Assembly: GCA_003024785.1 (NCBI GenBank)
Contig: PUQB01000652.1
Coordinates: 1 to 64,000, forward strand
Length of the DNA: 64,000 bases
Source: Selaginella tamariscina
Taxonomy: Eukaryota > Streptophyta > Lycopodiopsida > Selaginellales > Selaginellaceae
Reading direction: 5' to 3'
The first letter of the stretch is position 1. Each line of letters starts with the position of its first letter. This document shows, in pieces, positions 54,334-64,000 of this stretch. The position numbers were made by a program, and so were the translations under genes. The notes beneath the pieces are model-generated. The model was not told where the DNA came from. It saw only the letters and a program-made list of their open reading frames with translations, and searched no databases.

Positions 54334-55713
54334 GGCTCAGGCTCACTTTCCACTAGCGGGTGGTTAATTGCCTCAACCAATCGAATTTTAATAAATTATT
54401 TATTCTATAGCAGTTTGTTTTTCCACTTGTAGTTATTTAAAATTTAATATCTACATGGCACTATGTGCACCTACGTGGCGCCTATATAACTTTTTCGGTG
54501 GTAGCCAAACAACCGGGCAATTTTGCCCGGTTATACGGCTACCATGCATAAAATAGTGACGCGTGTATAATTTAAATATGTAAGTTATTATTAAGCTTTT
54601 CTTTTATTTCTTACACAGTCATGAGATTTATTCGGGATTACAAAGACGCAAGGCGCTATAGGAATTACAAGATGGCAAGGCGCCACAGCGTGTGGCAACT
54701 ACCAATCGATCTTTTTATCATTTGTTATTAATCAATTTGTTGTGCAAGTGATCTCTTTTTTATTTTAATTACTTTTTTTTTTCATTAAATGAAGATGCGG
54801 TAAGCTTCTCAATACTAATTAAGGCAAAGAAGGATTCTGGTGAGATACTTATACATCTTTAATCTTGTGTTTTTATATTATAAAATACATAAATATATAC
54901 ATACAACATATATTATAGTTATGCATATATGTATTTATGTAACTCATATATATTCTAATTACATTCATTTTTGCATGAATTATAAAATAATGAGTGTATA
55001 TAGTTATGCATGTAATATCTTTCCCTTTGCATGTGTGCATGTAATCTCTCTTTCCATGTGTGTGTAATCTCTCTCTCCATGTATAATACTTGCCCCATAT
55101 GCATGAGTGCATATAATTATGCATGTAATCTCTTTTCTCTCTTATACGTATATATACATATATAAACATATGTATATATATGTGTGTGTATATTGATATG
55201 TTTTATGTATGTAGATGCATTTGTTTACATATATGCACAAGTTTTGAAAACAAGAATGCCTAGAAAAAATATATAACTTTATATATATAAACAAAAATGT
55301 ATAAGTTTAATTGGAAAGTTATAATTTATGTTTATAGGTTAATTATTTAATATACACAGGAATCATTGTACCATTTGAATACAATTAATACATATATATG
55401 AACACAATATACATTGACTTATATATTGACAAAGGCTACTCATTAATATATTTTTATTTTTATCTTTTTCATATAATTTATTCTCAGTCTTTACAATATA
55501 TGACACACACGTATTCATATCTTCAAGCCTAAAAACCTTAATTAATAAAAAAAAAAACCCATTAACCACGGTTAAATGGAAACTGCTCACTAGTAATTTA
55601 ATTTTTAATTCAATTAACCACTCTAGTGAAAAATCACAGTGGTAGTTATTATTAATGATGTGGCATTTTTTTAAATTTATCAGGGGCAAATAACCACTAT
55701 TGGAAAGTGGACC
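54334..55713. mobile_element. Harbinger-like TIR element, right arm only (1380 bp, TSD TTA)
   Basis: TTA flanks both ends (54331-54333, 55714-55716) and the left arm shows the empty site ACTTACTATAAA. The ends are GGCTCAGGCTCACTTTCCAC and, inverted, GGTCCACTTTCCAATAG, so the imperfect TIRs share CACTTTCCA.TAG and a following GGTTA.TTGCC-like block. A TWA target and GG-type termini suggest PIF/Harbinger. The interior is AT-rich with no transposase frame, so it is a non-autonomous relic unrelated in sequence to the left-arm Harbinger. Confidence 0.85.
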
Positions 55714-56364
55714 TTACTATAAATGAGAATATAAATTAAAAATTAAAACTAGAAAATTTTCACATACTACTATTTCCATAATTTGCATATATATACTGAA
55801 TTTAAAACTTCACAAAATTACCGTATATTTTAAAATATTGAATAAAAATTCATTATTAGTTTGTAATTCACATTATTACCAAAACAACCAATTATATAGG
55901 TTCCTAACATTTGCTATTTTTAATAACCTTCATTCTATTTATTATAAATAAATATATACATTTAATTAAATTAATTATTATGTTTATATAAATAAATGTA
56001 TATAAACGATTTAAATTAAATACATGAAGAAAACATTAAAAAGTTAAATTCAATCTGAGCCACTTGTTTTTCCTTGTTTACTCAGATGTGATTTAATTTC
56101 ATCGATGTCCTTGCCCATCTATAATAGAATATACCGTTCGCCAAAGCACCTGTAGTGAGAAAAAATAAAAATCTCTTCCTTTCCCACATATAGCGAACCA
56201 CACCCTTGAAAGCCATGGACCTAGTTAGGGTAAATCAAGAACCTGACCCTAATTTATTTTGGTCCTGTTTATACCTTTTAACAACCTTTTTTTATTAACC
56301 ATAAACCACTCATGTTATGTATTAAACTCCCAAATTTAAATATTAAAATATTAAGGTATTATTA

Positions 56365-56399
<35 letters not shown>

Positions 56400-58939
56400 G
56401 TATAATTATGCTTTTAAATATATATATGTGTGTGTATATTACATATACATACATTTTATTTGTTAAGGGTTTTCATGAATGCTAAGAATATTTGAAAGAG
56501 TGGCTAGTAACTACTTATGAATTTGATTAAGTATATCACTTTATATTATATATAATTTTATAATCTATAACACATGTTTTTAACTTAGGCAACAACACTA
56601 TAAAACCACTCCTAACCACAGCCAACATTTATGACATTTGGTGTTGTTTTGTGCCCTAAAATTATTATATTTAATTCACATATAAAAATGACTTACAAAT
56701 ATTATGCTTCTTAAATTGGAAACACTTTTACCTCATCTATTCACTAGTATATCACATTAATGTAAAATTGTTTTCTTTTATAATACATAAAGATATTTGT
56801 GTATGTTAAATAATGTGTCATATTAAAATATGTACACCTCCTAATATATGCTTACCATCAGCATTGCAAGTATGAGATGTAAATGGTTTTTCAAGCCATC
56901 TAATAACGCTTAAAATTGAAAATCCTCACTAAGGATTAAGGTTTCGGTTTAGTGATCCTGCCTCATGGCAGCTCCTCAATATAGGAATGAATTCACATCA
57001 TATGAGCAGTCTTCTTCACTTCAAAAAAATCATATGAAGCATTTGCATGTATGATCAAGGGTAAAAATAATATATCCGTACGTATACATAAAGTGAGGTA
57101 AATGCTGTATTGTATTGATTAAGGTGTACAATAGTAAGGTTTTAAAAAGATATAGCAAATTGAAAATGTGGTGGTCTCCATTAAATCTTTTTAAATAAGA
57201 TATGACCCATAATCAAAACAAGAGGTAATTTGATTTATTTGTGCAATAGCAAAAAAATGATTTAAAAAATTTATTATAAAATAAAAAAAAGGTTTAAAGT
57301 TTAAGAATTATAAATCCCAAAATTAAGAATTAGGAGCAAACAATAAACTATATATTCCTTATATTTAAGAGCTATGCATGTAAGTGCTGTATACAAGCAT
57401 CATCAAACACAACTATCCTTTATAGACCATAAACATAGCACATTAGGATACACAATGAAAGCAAAAAAGAAGGCCGACATGGTAAGGGATGATAAAAAAA
57501 TTAGACTAATTAAATTTAAAAGAAATTAAAGACCTCTATTTATTGCATATGATGTGTAGGTTAGTTTCATAATATTATCATCTATGACAAACACAATGGA
57601 AAGCAGACATGACAAAGGATGATAAAAAATTAAACTAATTAACAAGGACGACTTGTTTTACAAATGATATGTACGGTTGCATAAACAAATAAAATTAGTG
57701 TGTAAAGTTAAATACAATAATAGTGCTATATATAATCAAGAATTTGTGTATATTAAGAGTTTTATAAATTTAATGTCTTTGAAGGTAATTAATCTAAGTC
57801 CTTTGAGATTAGTGTGTTCAAAGAAATTTATAATTAAAACACTTTTGCTTTTGCAACACACACTCAAACACTTAGACATGCTCACACACTACGCAATGCA
57901 CATACACACACTCTATGTTTATAGATAGATAACTGTGCGCTTAGAGGAATATCTAGTTGTATTAGATATATATTATGTTTATTTGTGTATGTGTTAATTG
58001 ATTAAGGTATTGCTGAAACCATAATTATTCCACTTGTTACATTTATTAAATGTTTCTTTTTAAAAGACCAAATTATGATGTTAAAAGTGCTATCATTGAA
58101 TTTATAAGTTATACATAATATGATATGTGATGCAATTTTGAATATATCAAATTTGTTTGATGATTTAGTTAAATAAATAACATTGATGTTCTATTTATCT
58201 AGATTTAATGAATATTAATGTTACTTAGCATTAAATATTTTTGTAATATTTTAAGAAATAGCCTTTTAATAAAACTTAGTATTTAAGTTATTATATATAT
58301 GAGAAAATAAAGAAAGCTTGTAATTTTTATTATATTTTTATCTTTGTCTATTTATTTTAAAATTGAGGAATTGCAATGTACAAGCTTCTAATATAAGTTT
58401 AATTTACAGTGTCATAAGTGATACACAAGAAATTAAGATAGGGTTAAAAAGTAGGGTATAAATATGGTTAGCATTGTTCAACCCTATCTATTTAATTAAG
58501 AATAAATGAGTATCCCTAGAAAAAAGTAAAAAGACTGTCTAAATAAACATACAATTTTTTATCAAACTAACTTCGTCTTTGTAAACAAATATTTATTTTT
58601 TATTTAAATATTTACACAAGCAAAAATAAACTCAAAATTAATCCATATTAATTTAAATATTTAAAGTTAAATATAACTATATATAAATATTTTCACTGAC
58701 AATACATAAAATAATACAAGTTACAATAGACAAGGTAAGGGCGTATGGCAAATGGATAACAACATATTAAAATTGATAAACAGAAAGTAAATTGAAGCAT
58801 AGGAAAAATGTTATGGTACGAGGTAATAAAATATAAGATTTTATTAATTAAGATTTTAAATCTTTTCCTTAAGTTTTAATTCATGCTTAAAGGCATGTCT
58901 ATATGTACATATATATATTTCATGTCCATGTGTATAAAT

Positions 58940-58973
<34 letters not shown>

Positions 58974-59475
58974 TATATGTATGCTTCCTTCTTTACTTTA
59001 TGTATTAATTTCTTTTCTTATTTATGAATAAACGATTATATGCAATATTTATTATGGGGTGAGCCTATAAAAAAACTATGTCACCATGTAGAATATAGTA
59101 TATTCATGTTGATGCAGAATATGTCGCCTTATCACTTTACTTTGTCAACATGCATTATTTGGAGCTGCTCAATGTCAACATGTATGCGTTGTTTGATTCC
59201 ATTTATTTTTTGCAAATCTTCAACATAGGGCGATCGACTTGTAGGTGTGCAAAATCCCACAGAATTCTGACCCTAGGATCTGTGACTAGCAGGAACTTGC
59301 AATAAAAAGTCTGGGGAGTGATAGGGTGGCCAAGGAATCTTTGATTTTTTGTGTGATTGCGTGTGGTGAACTCTCAGGTTGTGTGTGTATGTTTGTTTGT
59401 GTTTATTTATTCTAATAAGAATAAACACCACCTCATACAGGCACTCTGAAGGCGAATATGGTAAGATATTGAGGA
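55714..59475. other. AT-rich right-arm segment, no supported gene
   Basis: Collinear with 30135-34990 of the left arm outside the insertions. A stretch from about 56358 to 57340 has no counterpart in the left arm, where TAAGGTA is followed directly by GGGTAAACAATAAA. It shows neither clear TIRs nor a target duplication, so it may be a deletion on the left or an insertion here. It contains a TA run (56367-56397) and, further on, a GT run (58941-58964). Confidence 0.5.
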
Positions 59476-59550
59476 CTGGATTCCGACACCTTAGTTGCAA
59501 CCAACTTGGTAAAGATGCACAGTAAATGTGGGAGTATGTGGTGCGCTTGA
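59476..59550 (+). pseudogene. PPR-like motif upstream of the right-arm gene
   Basis: A short frame reads LDSDTLVATNLVKMHSKCGS before a stop, a good match to the start of a PLS-type PPR repeat ('D.FV.N.LVDMYSKCGSM'). The left arm has the same sequence (minus strand, about 30060-30134). The motif overlaps the proposed first exon of the multi-exon gene in a different frame, so it is an older relic underneath or beside it. Confidence 0.5.
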
Positions 59551-60466
59551 CACCTCTTGGACTGCATGCCGTGCCGGAATGTTGTTACCTGAACAACAGT
59601 CATCCTTGGTTAAGTGGAGAGTGTGGACAGCCTTAAAACGCATGAAAAGATGTGACCACCCTTTACAGAAGGATATGGCTGCTTTTCTAGCCAACATGGG
59701 GAGGCACCATGACATCGATATGTATGACGAGCTCATATCTGGTGCTATACGGAAGATTAATAAGTATCGTCTTTCTTCCTTGGCTTCAGTCACTCACCCC
59801 ATGATTTCATCAACAGCTTGATTACACTTACACTGCCTGTAAGTGTAACATTGTTTCATACACATGCATCTCTCTCTCTCTCTCTCTCTCTCACCATATA
59901 TGTGTCGTGCAGATCCTAACTGTGGCTCGAAGATTGTTGCGCTGAAAAGAATGCGATCGCTGAGAGAACAGTAATGCCGACAGGTTGCTTTCATTATGAC
60001 CTATATATTCAAATTTATACATATATATATATTTAAAAAATGTGTATATAATATTTATATTATATATATATTATAAAAGAGCAATTGAAGGTATCAAACG
60101 GAGGTGTTGGCAATCCCCATTGATATTCTATGAGGAGATGAACAGCTTATTGAACAAAAAAAAGCGCGTTTCTTCCCTCAAGCGAGGAGCTGGAGGTAAA
60201 ACGTGTTATATACTTAGTATTCTATATATATAGATATGTGTATATGTGAAATTCGAGTTGCGGACTAATTATTTTATGCATACAGGTACTTGTGTGTACA
60301 TTTGTTTCTGATTATGTGTAAGTTTTGTGCAACAGGCTTAGTGGAGACGAGGAGGCTTGTGATGTAGATGATTTGGATAGATTCTTGCAGTCCCCTTGAG
60401 AATGGAGCTGCTTCTGACACTCTTTATCGGCTTCTGAAGACACATCTTCCACCCAGCATTTTCAAG
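59526..60466 (+). pseudogene. Right-arm copy of the unidentified multi-exon gene
   Basis: The same exon plan as the left copy: exon 1 59526-59771 (open, containing GALDTSWTACRAGMLLPEQQ and MYDELISGAIRKINKY), exon 2 59913-59970, exon 3 60082-60195 (FYEEMNSLLNKKKRVSSLKR), exon 4 60336-60466. Damage differs from the left copy: ten bases including the exon 1 donor GTAAGA are missing, exon 3 has small changes, and exon 4 has an extra C near 60393 that breaks the frame. Exon 1 is intact here but broken on the left. Exon 3 again suggests a trihelix-like fold. No ATG opens exon 1; the first codons are uncertain. Confidence 0.5.
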
Positions 60467-61538
60467 GTGTTTGTGTGTGTGTTTATGAATATACAACTAT
60501 GAGTGTATTATGCACATGAATACGAACGTTTTGTAGAATTGACAGTAATGGTATTTGACTGCACAGTTTGTTCTCTCTTGTTTTAGAACACGTTTCTCTA
60601 AGAACTTTGATTCACATACAGACACATATGCCATGAATAACTTGTTGTTTTAGGAAGCATGTAGGCTTCTACTTGGCTTGAACAATGGAACGTTGTTGGC
60701 ATGCTCCCTTTGCCTTCGGCTGTAATCTCAATGGCTTCTGCATCCGACTTCGATCTTTGTTTACATACGGCATTCTGCCAGCCCAGTATTACACAAACAC
60801 ATACACACTCGTGTAGTGTACGTATCATATTTTTCTACTGTTTATATCAAGAACATACAGAACCTACTTGTGTTCATATGTAATTCCCTCTCTAAATAGT
60901 ATACACAATGTATGCAATGCATGTTATGTATGATAACATACTGGAACATGTACATAACATGCATTGCATGAGCTGTTGAACTTCAGAATCGCCTGGAAAT
61001 AATGCAGTTCTATTTGAGAGCTCAACTGGAAAACAGCAGTGCGATTAACTCTCTAACTGTGTGTGTGTGTGTGTACATATCAGCGTGTGTATGCATGCAT
61101 GTGTGCGTGAGTATACATTACGCATCTATATGTAGATATATAAATAGACATATAGCACAATTAAAAATATACTACCCACATGAACTGAGTAATTTGTAGC
61201 TCCTAGTATCTCCGGAGCTCTGTACACAGTGTAACAATCTGCAAATATGTAAACATATATTGTCTCATTTTCAAACGTCCAATGGTATTAGATTGCATAA
61301 CCCTAACACCAATCTGCACCGTCCGTCGAATCACGAGTCCTAACGCAGATTTTGCTGGTTTTGTATATTGAGGGAGTATTTGTATATGCTCAAAGTCTCT
61401 GGGATGTACACTTTAAAAGGTGATATATATGTATCATTTTTAAATGATATATACTAATTACCTTGTTTTGCTTATGTTTTAACAATTTAATTATGTTTAG
61501 AATTAAATTTGATTTTGTTTTAAAATTAAATTAAATTT
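60467..61538. other. Right-arm flank with hairpin and microsatellites
   Basis: Collinear with 28100-29105. It contains the 19-bp inverted repeat at 60912-60930 / 60951-60969 and a GT run near 61059-61074. A coding-like stretch near 60655-60730 lacks a domain. Confidence 0.5.
60912..60969. repeat. Perfect 19-bp inverted repeat with 20-nt loop (right arm)
   Basis: The exact counterpart of 28612-28669. Both stem arms are unchanged between the two duplication arms. Confidence 0.85.
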
Positions 61539-62340
61539 TGTGAGAACCTTGCACAATACACATAAATACACAAAATATAGGAAACTCTGGGTATTTCAAG
61601 TTAGAATTTATATACATCAAGAAAAGGTATATTTCACACCATATTTACACGCCCTAAATATTTCTAGAACATACCATGGTAACCTCTGTATATACCCTAT
61701 ATAAACCTTATAATATTCCCCCCTCACAAAAAAAAAAACTTCTTCAATCATGAGGAATTAAAGGGGCTTCTTTAGACTCGACATCCAGTACTTGATATAT
61801 TTGAGGACTAACTTACCAAAGAACTTTGTATTGATAAGTCATTTCGTAAGAAACCTGAAGTAAATTTATTTTATCGAAAATTCACAAGGACAAAGTTGCC
61901 AATAGCAAATTGAGGAGGTGGCTGATGACAAGAATTATAACTTTGTTATTGTTGCTGACTCAAATGTTCTACTGAAATAGTATATAATAAAGAAAGAACC
62001 CAATCTAAGTAAGTTACCCAATATTGAGCTTCTGCATATTTAGATTAATAATAAGCCAAACCAACTTCAGAAAGCATTCATGGGTCTCGCCCATACAATG
62101 TTTTGAATGGAAACATACCAATGGAATTTTGAATGCCAATGTTGTATGCAAATTCTAAATACCAATGTTGTATGCAAACTCTGAATGCTGATGTTGTATG
62201 CAAACTCTAGATAGTGTAGATACCAATCCCAATCATCATAAGTAGGATTAACATACTTAGAAAACATACATTTAAAAGTCTAGTTCAACCACTCCATCAA
62301 GCCATCTATTTAAGGATGAAAGGGAAATGTGAAAGATTGT
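61539..62340 (-). mobile_element. 3' end of a decayed Ty3/gypsy element (right-arm copy)
   Basis: The LTR-like unit at 61539-61738 (TGTGAG...CTCACA) is followed rightward by integrase C-terminal sequence. The minus-strand frame 62067-62267 contains KYVNPTYDDWDWYLHYLEFA followed by YNIS, a recognisable gypsy integrase block. This copy is better preserved than the left-arm copy (27330-28097). A short internal duplication of the 'TTGTATGCAAA.TCT' type is present at 62130-62210. Confidence 0.72.
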
Positions 62341-64000
62341 ATGACTTTTCTTTTAATGTTTTTATTAAAATTTCTTAGATAAAACTAACAAAGCTTGTTA
62401 AAATCTCTGAATATTGCTGGTGGAACGCAACCTCGTTCCAAGACTTTGAAGGGGACCAGGGAGAGATACCCATTTTGATAGTTCCAAAGGATATGAAGCA
62501 TAGTAGCAGTGCTAAGAATATCACCATGAGATGATGATGATGATATGTGTGTGTGTAGATTAAATGTTATTATAATAAACCACAATATGTAAAGTTTCAA
62601 TGGGTTTCAAATGTGTTGTATATGGAAGATGATCTCTCTCTCTCACACACACACACACCATATGCATTTCCATGCTTTTGAATGGCAGTGAGAGTATAAG
62701 AAGAATCATGATAATCCGGGAATGTATATTTTTGATATGTAAGAATATGAGCATGTCTTTCATCAAAGCTCGCTAAGATCATTGCCTGGATTTCAATTAC
62801 AGCAGTGAGTGTTGCTATTGCAAATACAGGAAAAAAATGGATCTGTAATATATATATATATATAACAAATTAACTTTAAACTAATTTAATTTATTAATTA
62901 TATTACATTTATATTTATGGTGTTTATTCCAACTAGACTATTGCGTTCATCATCATGGTGTTTTTTATGTATTCATGCAATACTCATCTACAATAATTAT
63001 AGACATGTATTACATAGTTGTTTTTTATCGAAGGCAAATATTGTGTAATCTTTTATTCTTACTAAGATTGGTGTTTAAATTTTGGAAAGGTAAACCAAGT
63101 GCTATGGATGCAACGTTTGAATGAACTTTCATAAGATAAATATAATATATTAAATTTACATTAAAATTTAATTTTTTTAATATTATTAATATTTTACAAT
63201 TTAACTTTGATAACCATTATAACGGCTTGTCAGTGGTGTGAAGTATAACTTCTAATTAGACTTACGATATTGTACAAGAAATGTTTATTTATAATAAAAT
63301 CTAAACTTCCTATAAAGAAATGGATTGGTCTTCATCATTAATATGCTGATAAAGAGATTAATGTAATTAGGTATATGTATTAAATAAACATAAGCAATAA
63401 TTTCTTTTTAATTATAGTGTTACAATTAAAATGTAAAGTCAAAACAACATCATAAGGCATTAAATTTTCAGGAACTTACTTAAGTGATGTATACGCTAGG
63501 ATTAAAGAATATTTTAGATTAGTACATGGTCATAATTGTAAAGACTATATATGTAACATGAATTCACTTGGAACATTTTATAAGTTTATAAATTCAGAGA
63601 TGAAGTGGGCAACTTGTAAGTTTATTATTGTGATTTATAAGGAATTTTATAAACATTGTTTATTTTATTTCAAATGTAGATTTAAGTGTTCAGTTTGATA
63701 TTTTAAGTATGGCTTTTATAAATTATTTGATAATTCGAGTTTAATAAGAGCAGAAGTTAAAAAAAGCATATTTGTAAGTATGTGTGTGTTTATATTATTA
63801 ATAATCTTTTATATATAGAGAGAATGATGACATACATATTTCATCAAAATGTAACTTCAAAGCAAAGAAGATACAAATATGCTAAACCTTTATTAGTTAT
63901 ATAAGGTTTGAAAAACAATTTTTCTTTAAGTGCTTTATTATTGCATTTAAACAAGTTGTTATTAAATGACCAAAACACTTTAAGGAATTATATTATGTTA
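62341..64000. other. Outer right arm and unique end of window
   Basis: 62341-63749 is collinear with 25827-27320 of the left arm and has no supported gene. 63750-64000 has no match in the window and no recognisable feature. Confidence 0.5.

Larger units (their letters stand above)
54235..63749. repeat. Right arm of the ~9.3 kb inverted duplication
   Basis: Reverse complement of 25827-35077 apart from insertions. Right-only DNA is 54334-55713 (TIR element) and about 56358-57340. Left-only insertions leave clean empty sites here (near 58165 and 56310). The outer end at 63749 is followed by sequence with no match in the window. Confidence 0.93.

Noticed and set aside
54840..55169. Open frames on both strands inside the right-arm TIR element as a possible transposase
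   Set aside because: They are translations of ATG/TATA-rich low-complexity DNA with no Harbinger motif.
59526..59538. Translation start for the right-arm gene at its first listed methionine-like codon
   Set aside because: The codon there is GTG, not ATG, so it is not a credible plant start; I treat the region as an internal exon.

Overview
This 64 kb window looks like nuclear DNA of a land plant. It carries Ty3/gypsy retrotransposons of two plant-type lineages (a chromodomain chromovirus and an Athila/Tat-like family), PIF/Harbinger DNA transposons, decayed PLS-type pentatricopeptide (PPR) genes, GT-AG introns and short TTTAGGG-type telomere-like runs. A seed-free plant is possible, but the sequence alone does not prove it. 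I see no intact single-copy protein gene. Everything recognisable is a transposon, a remnant or a broken gene.

Region 1 (1-25.4 kb) is a GC-richer nest of retrotransposons. Three minus-strand elements of one Athila/Tat-like family are present: C (1-1516, 3' end only), A (1517-15177, 3' LTR to protease, gag end lost) and B (17151-25290, both 679 bp LTRs, TSD TTGTT). A plus-strand chromovirus (5021-11231, TSD TCGGC) sits inside the integrase of A. A 3'-terminal chromovirus piece (15178-16936) abuts A. A solo chromovirus LTR (19528-20140, TSD CGCCC) sits inside B. The chromovirus is the most interesting object. Its U3 carries nine GNATATNC motifs, eight of them spaced 11-13 bp apart. Thirteen bases at the predicted RNA start can pair with the site just after the 5' LTR, which suggests Tf1/sushi-type self-priming rather than tRNA priming.

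Region 2 (25.8-63.7 kb) is AT-rich and dominated by a very large inverted duplication: 25827-35077 pairs with 54235-63749 around a 19 kb centre. Both arms carry the same unidentified multi-exon gene, the same degenerate gypsy 3' end and the same short hairpin. After duplication the left arm gained a 1185 bp Harbinger element (TSD TAA) and an 896 bp element with 23 bp TIRs. The right arm gained a 1380 bp Harbinger-like element (TSD TTA). In each case the other arm shows the empty site.

The centre holds a plus-strand PPR pseudogene (35.1-37.0 kb), an AT-rich desert, a short F-box-like first exon (40.8 kb), a minus-strand PPR pseudogene (41.5-43.4 kb), a long hairpin (44.9 kb), a SWIM zinc-finger coding segment (47.6-48.1 kb), a duplicated end of element B with its flank (49.2-50.6 kb), and a fold-back structure with arms of about 0.93 kb (51.4-53.4 kb). 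Many breaks are single-base indels, so some may be assembly errors rather than true decay.
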